Shown piece after piece: positions 56,490 through 64,000 of a DNA stretch of 64,000 nucleotides (the stretch's first letter is position 1; every line of letters starts with the position of its first letter). A program made the position numbers and the translations under genes. The notes under the pieces were generated by a model. It had not been told where the DNA came from, searched no databases, and worked only from the letters and a program-made list of their open reading frames with translations. Source of the stretch: Chelydra serpentina (taxonomy: Eukaryota > Chordata > Testudines > Chelydridae); NCBI GenBank assembly GCA_037349315.1, contig JBAIAC010000008.1, positions 32,710,001 to 32,774,000 on the forward strand, written 5' to 3'.

Positions 56490-56816
56490 ATTTCTCAGAC
56501 TCCTGAAATTGGGATGAGTAATATAGATGGTGTTCTCAGGAGGGAGGTAGCCAGTGGTACAATCCCTTTCTTTCCAGGCATGAGCCCATACAATCTTAGA
56601 TCAAGAGGCATGAAGGGAAAAAACTTTCTAACTATAAGGGTAGTTAGGCTCTGGAATAGGTTTCCAAGGGAAGTTGTGGAATCCCCATCATTGAAGGTTT
56701 TTAAGAACACGTTGGACAAACAACGGCCAGGGATGGTCTAGGTTTAGTTGGTCCTACCTCAGTGCAGGGGGCTTTATGAATTTTCAAGGTCCCTTCCAGC
56801 CCTACATTTCTATGAC
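56490..56816 (+). mobile_element. CR1-like LINE 3' end
   Basis: The frame 56409-56741 ends with MSPYNLRSRGMKGKNFLTIR and VVRLWNRFPREVVESPSLKV, a diverged CR1 C-terminus. The 3' untranslated end is GTCCCTTCCAGCCCTACATT followed by TCTATGAC. Older than, and distinct from, the two younger copies. Confidence 0.8.
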
Positions 56817-56944
56817 AAATCCCAAAGCCTTGCAATGGGAAATTTACTTGAAATAAAGTCTGAGCAAAAAGTGATTTAACTGGAAATGAATATACGCAGG
56901 GCACTTGTAGTGTTGAAGGTGTGATCACAGCTGAGTGAAATTCT

Positions 56945-57555
56945 ACTACTTCAGGGCCAAAGAGCTAGATCCACAAAAGGATCAGGTGCCTAAAGTGGCA
57001 GTTAGATTCCTAAATCCAACATTTAAGCACCACTGAGCTCCTCAAAAAAATCTCTTCTCAATTGCCACCTAATTCAATAGGTCCCCAAGGTGCCTAAGTT
57101 TCCGTCAGTAAGCATGTGTGTAGCTGCCTCAGTCTAGGTACCCAGGCAGCTAGCTAGCATCTAAGCCGCAGCAGGACCCTCAAATGAGGCATTCTTCCAC
57201 CTGTGTCACCTGCAGGGCCTGACCAGTAGGTGTCCTCTGAGCATGCCTAAGCCCGCACAAAATAAGAGACAGAGGTGATGGTGCCCCACTTATAACTTTC
57301 AGTCCAGTGGTTAGAGTACTCACTCAGGGTGTGGAAAACACCAGGTCAATGCCCCCTCTGCCTGATGTAGGTCTACCATCTCAGAAAGGGACCCAGCCAC
57401 TGTGCTATGGGGTATTCTGGGATTAGTCTCTCTTGCTGAAGCTGTTCCACTATGTACAAATAATTTAAATATTCACTGGAGAAGGGAACTGGCAGCTGGG
57501 TCTTCCACATCCCAGGTGAGTGACCTAACCACCCTTCTCACTTGTCTTCTGGTCC
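56945..57555. repeat. ancient fold-back with tRNA-like arms
   Basis: The left arm CCAGTGGTTAGAGTACTCAC, with CACCAGGTCAATGCCCCCTC (57302 onward), is mirrored by GGTCTTCCACATCCCAGGTG and AGTGACCTAACCACCCTTCT (57498 onward). TGGTTAGAGTACTC and GGTCAATGCCCC resemble Pol III A and B boxes. The segment 56958-57110 (AGATCCACAAAAGGATCAGG, CACCTAATTCAATAGGTCCC) is part of the same palindromic layout. Probably a very old SINE or MITE hybrid. Confidence 0.5.
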
Positions 57556-57559
57556 AATG

Positions 57560-58740
57560 CATATTTATTTATATGAATATAATTTATACCATCTGAGGCT
57601 GCAATCTCACTAGTTCACTGCTATCAAATCCACACCAAAACCATAGCCTTGATTCTGCCTCCTATCTGAAATCTCATCTCTAGTATAAACCTAGTCCAGG
57701 TCTGATCACCGCAAATCTCTGACACTGAACACCTTCCATATTCAAATAACACAGTGATAACTGGTTTTCTGTAAGTCAGATTTTATTCATTATATATTAT
57801 CAGTCAGAGAATACTTTTCTAATTTATCTGTGGGGTAATCTGTCAAAGCCTCGCTGACATTCAAATACACAGTGTCCACCACATTCTCTTTTATTTTTCC
57901 ACAGTCAGTTAGTCAGTTGTAAAGACTATGAAAAAACACACCTTTTTAAAAAGCGTCTTGGCATATTGCATAATCACATGCATATGCAAACTCTCTCTCT
58001 CTCTATATATATATATATTCTCATGCAGTAGCTTTTGAACTGCAGAAGTTATCTCTGGGTGTACAGCACCAGATTATATTGACATGATCTACAGAATCTG
58101 CATATATTGCAGAAATTTAATTTCTTGGTCAGTTTAGTTGCTGGCATGAGGCATGGAAATATTGGTTGAGAAATAAATGTGATGCTTTCTCACTCTTCTC
58201 AAACAGCCATGGCCTGGGATCATCTCAGAAATGACACTTGCTGTTTCCAAAGAGAAGAGGAACTTTTCACTACACTGAAAATTCCTTGTTGACTAGCTGG
58301 GAAGAGTTATATCCTTAGAATCAAATTTCCCAGCCCCACCCCCTCCACCCTTGCTATTTGCAGGGAAAGTAAAAATACTACTAGGAATATTTATGGCTAT
58401 TTTGTGAGAGGGGAGGCATAGAAAAGTCTGGACACGAAGAAGCCCACAGAGGCCAAATGCCTTGAATCAGACCAGACTCATCTAAATGACTGTTTGTAGA
58501 AAAATGTGGGTACCTCTTGATATTAACCCTAGACACTTTTGTGTCAGAATGGATTACACACATAGCAGAATCAATCAGGTATAGGCTGCCTAACAGAGAC
58601 TGACTGTAGTCTCATAGGGCTAAAGGAAAGCACACAGGAATGTCACAGAGATTAGGCTATAAAGAAACAAACAATCCAATCAACAGAGACAGTAAACTAG
58701 TCTTTGCATCATTTAGCCACTTTTTTCATGGGTAATTAGC
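57560..58740. other. no gene; one microsatellite
   Basis: Contains (CT)7 passing directly into (AT)n at 57991-58018. No other feature seen. Confidence 0.5.
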
Positions 58741-58743
58741 AAA

Positions 58744-59698
58744 GGTCGGTGCTGGGGCCGGTTTTGTTCAATATCTTCATTAACGATCTGGAGGATGGTG
58801 TGGACTGCACCCTTAGCAAGTTTGCAGATGACACTAAGATGGGAGAAGTGGTTGATACGCTGGAGGGTAGGGATAGGATACAGAGGAACCTAGACAAATT
58901 AGAGGATTGGGCCAAAAGAAATCTGATGAGGTTCAACAAGGACAAGTGCAGAGTCCTGCACTTAGGACGGAAGAATCCCATGCACTGCTACAGACTAGGG
59001 ACCGAATGGCTGGGCAGCAGTTCTGCAGAAAAGGACCTAGGGGTTACGGTGGACGAAAAGCTGAATATGAGTCAACAGTGTGCCCTTGTTGCCAAGAAGG
59101 CTAGAGGCATTTTGGGTTGTATAAGTAGGAGCATTTTCAGCAGATCGAAGGACGTGATCATTTCCCTCTGTTCGGCACTGGTGAGGCCTCATTTGGAGTA
59201 CTGTGTCCAGTTTTGGGCCCCACACTACAAGAAGGATGTGGATAATTGGAAAGAGTCCAGCGGAGGGCAACAAAAATAATTAGGGGGCTGGAGCACATGA
59301 CTTATGAGGAGAGGCTGAGGTAACTGGGATTGTTTAGCCTGCAGAAGAGAAGAATGAGGGGGGGTTGATAGCTGCTTTCAACTACGTGAAAGGGGGTTCC
59401 AAAGAGTTCCAAAGAGGATGGATCTAGACTGTTCTCAGTGGTAGAAGATGACAGAACATGGAGTAATGGTCTCAAGTTGCAGAGGGGGAGGTCTAGGTTG
59501 GAAATTAGGAAAAACTTTTTCACTAGTAGGGTTACCTAGGGAGGTGGTGGAATCTCCTTCCTTAGAGGTTTTTAAGGTGAGGCTTGACAAAGCCCTGGCT
59601 GGGATGATTTAGTTGGGGTTGGTCCTCCTTTGAGCAGGGGGTTGGACTAGATGACCTCCTGAGGTCCCTTTCAACCCTGAGATTCTATGATTCTATGA
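58744..59698 (+). mobile_element. CR1 LINE, 3' 0.95 kb
   Basis: Begins at GTCGGTGCTGGGGCCGG (reverse transcriptase VLGPVL), includes FADDTKMG, and ends with the octamer tail GATTCTATGATTCTATG (59698). Same subfamily as 42453-43537, which it matches through most of its length. Frame is kept until about 59250, then a single-base loss and small deletions break it. GGGGGTTCCAAAGAGTTCCAAAGAGG (about 59392-59417) shows a short local duplication. Confidence 0.93.
58749..59279 (+). pseudogene. CR1 reverse transcriptase fragment
   Basis: 176 codons: [60 protein letters not shown] and [16 protein letters not shown]. The frame is lost just before the RRATKMI motif. Confidence 0.9.
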
Positions 59699-59699
59699 A

Positions 59700-60005
59700 A
59701 TATATTCTTGATACTTGGGTAAGAAAAGTAGTTGTTCAACACCATACAGCTCAACTGCAGCCAGCGAATGGCTCAGTGTCTTGTGTCTGTCAGGAAGGTA
59801 TTTGGGGCTTAGACTGCCATTTATTATATATCTGTAGAGATCTGTATGATGCAGTCCAAACTGGTTGTAACTAATAACATTCATACCGCAGTAACACCTA
59901 ATTCTTGCACTAATAGGGGGATTTCGCTCAATTCTCTAATTTAGAATTTCTTACATTCAAATATTCAGTATCAGGGCTTTATGATAGATAAGGCACTATA
60001 GTAAT
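59700..60005. other. no gene seen
   Basis: Short unique-looking stretch. Confidence 0.5.
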
Positions 60006-60010
60006 TATTA

Positions 60011-60313
60011 CACACTGAGGGTGCTACAATGGGAATTGTGATTGCAGCATGTGTAGACATACCTGAGCTAGCTTTTATCTACCTAGTGAGAGTACCAATA
60101 GCAGTGAAGCCATAACAGCACACACTCCAGTGTGGGTTATCCATCTAGGTAAGTATCCAGGCTCCTAGGCAAGCTTGTTAGCCTATTCTGAAGCCCAAAC
60201 TGAAGTGGCTTCACTGCAATTGGTACTCTTGCTAGTTAGCTTAGAGCTAGCTCATGTATGTCAACACATGTTGGAATTAATCTTCTCATTGCAGTGTAGA
60301 CTACCCCTAAAAG
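60011..60313. mobile_element. fold-back MITE, ~300 bp
   Basis: GTGTAGACATACCTGAGCTA at the left and the mirrored GAGCTAGCTCATGTATGTCA and GTGTAGACTACCCCTAA at the right. The inner arms GTGAGAGTACCAATAGCAGT and ACTGCAATTGGTACTCTTGC are nearly complementary, as are GAAGCCA/TGGCTTC. It is the same structural class as 10669-10990. The outer limits are approximate. Confidence 0.7.
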
Positions 60314-60314
60314 G

Positions 60315-60835
60315 CAAAGAACACTGCTGAAATGAGGAAGAGAAAAATACACAAACAACAGGAAGCCAGAAAAGCAAACTGTTGATATAGAAGTGATTCC
60401 ATCAGTTTGAATTGGAATTAGACTGGGCCCTAGGTTTGATTACAGAAGAGTAACTTTTTATTTACCTATGAATTTTACTCTCTCTTACCGTTTTGGAATC
60501 TGCTCTTTCTTCTGGCCAAAATCTGTCCTCAACTGTCACCATGTAGCCACCTGTGACTTAATAGAGTTGTGCTAGTGTAACTAAGGGAAGAATTGATCCC
60601 ACTAACCCTACCTCTCCTAAATACTATGTATTATTCTTATTCACAATACATTATTTATCATATGACAGATGGTGGAAGTAGCTTTTTCCATGAATAGCCT
60701 ATTGAAATTAATGGAACACCACTTGTGAAGTAAAGTGCTATTAAACCAGACTCAGAGTATCACAATCTATTCCTATAGATGTATGGTAACGTTTATGCAT
60801 ATAGGAGCAAGTTGTGGTTGTTCATGTGTATACAG
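60315..60835. other. no gene seen
   Basis: Nothing recognised apart from weak similarity to the dispersed palindromes near 60550. Confidence 0.5.
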
Positions 60836-60838
60836 GGG

Positions 60839-61018
60839 GGGAGGGATAGCTCAGTGGTTTGAGCATTGGCCTGCTAAACCCAGGGTTGTGAGTTCAATCC
60901 TTGAGGGGGCCATATAGGGATTGGGGCAAAAATTGGGGATTGGTCCTGCTTTGAGCAGGGGGTTGGACTAGATGACCTCCTAAGGTCCCTTCCAACCCTG
61001 ATATTCTATGATTCTATG
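60839..61018 (+). mobile_element. Cry I-type turtle SINE (tRNA head, CR1 tail)
   Basis: The head GGAGGGATAGCTCAGTGG...TTTGAGCATTGG...CTGCTAAACCCAGG...GTTGTGAGTTCAATCC looks like a tRNA with intact A and B boxes. The published tortoise SINE is described as tRNA-Lys-derived. After a short unrelated middle (CATATAGGGATTGGGGCAAA), the last ~80 bp (from GGATTGGTCCTGCTTTGAGC to TATTCTATGATTCTATG) are almost identical to the 3' end of CR1 at 43455-43537 and 59617-59698. The shared tail would let CR1 reverse transcriptase mobilise it. Full length. Confidence 0.93.
60847..60900 (+). promoter_or_regulatory. Pol III A and B boxes of the SINE
   Basis: A box TAGCTCAGTGG (60847-60857) and B box around GAGTTCAATCC (60890-60900), spaced as in a tRNA gene. 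Both keep the core consensus, so internal Pol III promotion is plausible. Confidence 0.7.
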
Positions 61019-61019
61019 C

Positions 61020-61340
61020 TAAAACTACAGAGCTCACATCCACTCACTCTTTCTCTAGTACAGCAGGAAGCTGGGCTCCTGGTGCTTGTGTTTCATTTTG
61101 CAGTGTTAGAAAAAACAGTGCTGCTAGACTCATGGAAAAGGCATGACCCCCTCTTCATCTCCTAGTGAACAGAAGACTGCTTGGGGTCTTCCAAATGCAC
61201 CCTGTTTAAAGAAGTGGGCTTCTGAGTACCCTGGAGACATTCTATATCTGGGACAAAAAGGCAGCCAGGATGTCTACAACAGCTGCTTATTCCTCTCATA
61301 GCAATGCAGCTGTGGCCTTAAAAGCCACAAAATGCCCCAT
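61020..61340. other. no gene seen
   Basis: Spacer between the SINE and the 3' end of the minus-strand LINE. Confidence 0.5.
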
Positions 61341-61360
61341 AATGTCTATTAATTAACTAT

Positions 61361-61723
61361 TTATTTAGCATGTGCATAGTCGTCTAGCCAAGCGATGGCA
61401 TCTTCAGTGGTGTGATGCAGTTCTTCTAGGCCACTGCTAAACCTAGTCAGCAGGCATTCATCGACAATGTGCACCATCGTCTGTGTTGCGCCATAACTGC
61501 ACAAAGGGCTGTCATGAAAGCCCCAGCGATACTGGTTGGCTGCACAGAGACCTTGCCTGGTCCTGAACCTGTTCAACAGGGACCATTGGCGATGAGGCAG
61601 GTTGAAACAGGTGGGCAAATTGTGGGGTCGGTGACAAGGGACTGGTTGGGGATTATAACAGATATCCATTCCTCTCGCCAAAGAGTTTCCACCCAAACAT
61701 CCTGGCATGGCGAATAAGACCAT
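61361..61723 (-). pseudogene. LINE C-terminal Cys/His region
   Basis: Contains NLPHRQWSLLNRFRTRQGLC, then SPLCSYGATQTMVHIVDECL and EDAIAWLDDYAHAK at the end. C-x2-C/H-x-C-like spacing suggests a zinc-binding C-terminus. It is one frame off the preceding protein, giving a frameshift near 61615. The first ~35 residues are out-of-frame read-through. Confidence 0.8.
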
Positions 61724-61920
61724 AATGGGTGACGTGACAGTAAATGTGCAGCTGATGGTTTAAAAAGGTCATTGTGCAACGGCAGGCTTGAGTTGGAGCA
61801 TACTTTCTCCAGTAACTTGCCAGTGGCAACCTCTTGCCTGATCTGAGGAGGAGCAATATTGCTCAGAACTGGAAGCCATGGGAGTGGAGTCAGATGCAGG
61901 GTGCTGGAGATGATACGCAT
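61573..61920 (-). pseudogene. LINE region after the reverse transcriptase
   Basis: Same frame as 61933-62511, separated from it by one stop. LPVLSNIAPPQIRQEVA and VETLWREEWISVIIPNQSLV lead into the Cys/His region. Confidence 0.7.
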
Positions 61921-61932
61921 GATGGCATGTAA

Positions 61933-62511
61933 CTATGTATCTACCAGTTTGGTGTATAACAATTGACTCCAAACTGGTGCACAGCACTCTGCCTCTGAAT
62001 ATGAGATGACAAGAGCTGACATCCGCAAAATTGGAGCATGAGCACCCCATGACGAAGCTGCCAATTTGCTAAGACTATTGTGGGTCTTAACTTTAGCTGC
62101 TGTCTTCTTCAGGTGGGCATGGTAACTCAGTGTGCGGTCTAAGGTCACACCTAGACAGACCGGCTTTACTTCGTGCTTCACCTTCTGACCATTCAGATAA
62201 ACATTCAGTTCTTGGGTTGCGTTGGCGTGATGAAGATGGAACAAACTGGAGACTGTTTTTATGATGCTTGGCTGGAGGCGCCAAGTCTTACAGTAGTCAG
62301 CTAACTTTGTCATGTCCCGATTTAAGGTGGCATCAAGCTCATGAAATGCCTGGGCCTGGGTACCACAACAGATGTCGTCTGCGTAAATGAACTTTCGTAA
62401 CACCATTGTTGGCAGGTCATTGATGTAAAGGTTGAACAGGGTTGGAGAAAGCACAGAGCTCTGGGGTAAGCCATTGCTCTGTCGTCTCCAAGCACTCATC
62501 TTCTCCCTCAT
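61933..62511 (-). pseudogene. LINE reverse transcriptase, palm to thumb
   Basis: 192 codons. GLPQSSVLSPTLFNLYINDL is the motif before the active site, and FIYADDICCG carries the catalytic pair of aspartates. VKPVCLGVTLDRTLSYHAHL is the thumb. The catalytic residues are intact. It continues in frame upstream through a single stop into 62581-63135. Confidence 0.85.
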
Positions 62512-62580
62512 ATGGACTCTGAACTTCCTATCATGGGGGAACAGTTCAATGATTCCTGTAACCCAAGGTAGCAGGACCCA

Positions 62581-63135
62581 TTATACCTTCACAAGCAGAC
62601 GAGTGTGCCATACCGTATCATACGCTGCTGTTAGGTTGATGAAAACAGCGCCTGTTTTCAAGTTTCTCTGGAAGCCATTTTCAACAAATGTTGTCAGTGC
62701 GAGTATTTGGTCGCATGTGATATGGCCTCGACAAAAGCCGACTTGGTCAGGGCTCAAAATTCTCTCCACGTTGGGTAATATGCGCTGTAGGACCAAGCGC
62801 TCCAGGGCCTTGAAGCACACTGACAATAATGATATGGGACGATAGCTTGATGCTTGACTTGGGTCCTTTCCAGGCTTCAGGAGGCCAATGACTTTTGTGG
62901 TGCGCCATATCTTCAGTAGCCTCCCTTCACTGATGACCCTGGTGAAGAATTTCACAAGCCAAAGCTGAGCACTGGGGACAAGGTTTTTCAGAAATTCTGG
63001 AAATATGTTGTCATAGCCCGCAGCTGTTCCACACTTGGTGCTACCCAGTGTCTGTTCCAGCTCTGTTACAGTGAATGGTTCTGGGCAGCTTCTTATCTGG
63101 TGTGCACATTTATACATATGCCATTCGTTCCTCAC
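62581..63135 (-). pseudogene. LINE reverse transcriptase, N-terminal part
   Basis: 184 codons. GTAAGYDNIFPEFLKNL, SSYRPISLLSVCFKALERLV, ILSPDQVGFCRGHITCDQIL and GAVFINLTAAYDTVWHTRLL. In the last, T-A-A-Y-D-T-V-W holds the first catalytic aspartate. It ends at one TAA, after which the domain continues in the same frame. Confidence 0.85.
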
Positions 63136-63351
63136 TTGTCTTCACACCTGTTTCTCCAAAAGTTTCATCCACTTTAAGTAGATGTCCGGCTACCTGGTTG
63201 GGTGTCAATTAGGGTCGGCAGAGTGCAGGTGACTTCTGCGCTGCTCCAAGGCGTCGGAGTAAACTCCAACACTTGCGGCTGGAGCGGGTAAAGCTCATCC
63301 TCTCGGTTGTCTCCTCCCATCTGGCTCAGCGAGCGGTATCCAATGATTCCG

Positions 63352-63690
63352 TCAGATGGTCAGCGACATCTGGTCACCAGCTGCCTCATACTGCTCAAGC
63401 ATGGCAGCACTCTCCGCATCAAGACAGGGGATGTAGACAGGGCAGCAACCACGTGGGATGGCTCTGCAGGCTGCTTTGTAAATAGCACCACAGAAGCAAT
63501 GGTAGGTCTCATTTACCCAGATATGCTGGGCTGATATTGTCACCACACTCTTCTCCAGCGCTTCCCTGTATTTTTCCCAGTCAGCCTTTTGGAAGTTCCA
63601 CTGCTTCTCTTTGGAACTCTTAACAACTGGGAGCTGTAGCCCAATATGGATCAGTGATGGTCTGTGTTGGCTGCGTGGAAAGTTATCCAA
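63352..63690 (-). pseudogene. LINE endonuclease-RT linker
   Basis: 112 codons beginning FPRSQHRPSLIHIGLQLPVV (the H-R-P-S end of the endonuclease) and running through WNFQKADWEKYREALEKSVV and CRAIPRGCCPVYIPCLD. It is in frame with the reverse transcriptase but out of frame with the preceding endonuclease segment. Confidence 0.72.
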
Positions 63691-64000
63691 GACTTGGCAT
63701 GTTGCTGTCTGAGGATGTCCATGAACTGAACTGACCCAGCATAAGTGGGAGAGTAATCACGATCCCATCTAGAACAATGGAATGTGCCTCACTGCTTAGC
63801 ATCATGGATAAGGGCAAGATCATTTTGAGATGCCCAGTCTGCAAATAGTTCACTGTTGGTGTCAACCTCCTTATACCCCCAGTCTGTGTGATGGCTGTTG
63901 AAATCTCCAATGTAGACAGCTGGGCGTAGCAGGCTTGGTAGAACCTGTTGGTTCCAGCTGACGCTTGGAGGCTTGTAAACATTTGCCAGCCAGAAACCAT
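63690..64000 (-). pseudogene. LINE endonuclease fragment
   Basis: Read from the window edge: FWLANVYKPPSVSWNQQV, VYIGDFNSHHTDWGYKEVD, LFADWASQNDLALIHDA, then a stop and RWDRDYSPTYAG. This is the exonuclease-endonuclease-phosphatase fold, with the GDFN motif. The N-terminal part lies beyond 64000. Confidence 0.78.

Larger units (their letters stand above)
61345..64000 (-). mobile_element. jockey-like LINE, 3' 2.65 kb, runs off window
   Basis: A non-LTR retrotransposon on the minus strand with a layout unlike CR1. At the window edge is an endonuclease (VYIGDFNSHHTDWGY near 63880-63925). Then come a linker (63352-63690), the reverse transcriptase start (62581-63135), the palm with FIYADD (62374-62391), and a long C-terminal region ending with a Cys/His-rich motif, LNRFRTRQGLCAANQYRWGF and TMVHIVDECLLTRFSSGLEE. 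The last residues WLDDYAHAK stop at about 61361. This domain order and C-terminal motif are known from jockey/I-group elements. From 61573 to 63135 only one in-frame stop (62581-62583) interrupts the reading, so the copy is fairly well preserved. Frameshifts lie near 61615 and around 63690. Confidence 0.85.

Noticed and set aside
60839..60914. Functional tRNA gene
   Set aside because: The tRNA-like sequence has mismatched stems and continues into a SINE body with a CR1 tail, so it is a SINE head.
1..64000. CRISPR array, operon or other prokaryotic system
   Set aside because: No spaced short repeats, no dense coding and no ribosome binding sites; the sequence is plainly vertebrate nuclear DNA.

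Overview
This window looks like repeat-rich intergenic or deep intronic nuclear DNA from a turtle, most likely a cryptodire. I could not support a single host protein-coding exon. The strongest taxonomic pointer is the SINE at 60839-61018. It has a tRNA-like head with A and B boxes fused to a tail that is nearly identical to the 3' end of the CR1 LINEs in the same window, which is the architecture described for the tortoise tRNA-derived (Cry I) SINE. CR1 LINEs ending in short tandem octamers, a Penelope-like element and many hAT and Harbinger MITEs fit the same assignment. All long or protein-like reading frames belong to mobile elements, and all of them are broken.

Layout. 0-5 kb: a Harbinger-type MITE with perfect hairpins, a retroposed 7SL RNA-derived sequence, a CR1 fragment abutting a Penelope-like element, and two hAT MITEs. 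7.0-8.6 kb: a hAT derivative that folds back on itself through ~600-bp inverted arms. 10.7-14.1 kb: a fold-back MITE, two GC-rich hAT MITEs (one with a 32-bp minisatellite) and an inverted retroelement-end pair. 20.3-21.4 kb and 34.4-35.6 kb: two related minus-strand solo LTRs, each with a 5-bp target duplication. 24.5-28.3 kb: two CR1 copies of one subfamily, one starting in the endonuclease domain. 30.5-33.1 kb: ancient palindromic and MIR-like repeats, an old CR1 and a small hAT MITE. 36.0-39.5 kb: a decayed Ty3/gypsy pol and 3' LTR interrupted by a composite hAT/Harbinger insertion with a 56-bp minisatellite. 42.4-47.5 kb: two CR1 copies, a second member of the 12.6-kb MITE family, and a hAT MITE nested in the older CR1. 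48.4-49.3 kb: a candidate LTR. 50.0-51.6 kb: a second copy of the hAT fold-back. 53-61 kb: old palindromic repeats, two CR1 copies, a fold-back MITE and the SINE. 61.3-64 kb: a minus-strand LINE of a jockey-like, non-CR1 type that runs off the window end.

How the parts relate. CR1 is the likely source of the retrotransposition machinery for the SINE, which shares its tail. The hAT fold-back and the hAT MITEs depend on a transposase supplied from elsewhere; none here is intact. The observations I would follow first are the 7SL-headed retroposon, the two independently inserted copies of one hAT fold-back, and the jockey-like LINE. Family names come from recognition by eye, not from a database search.
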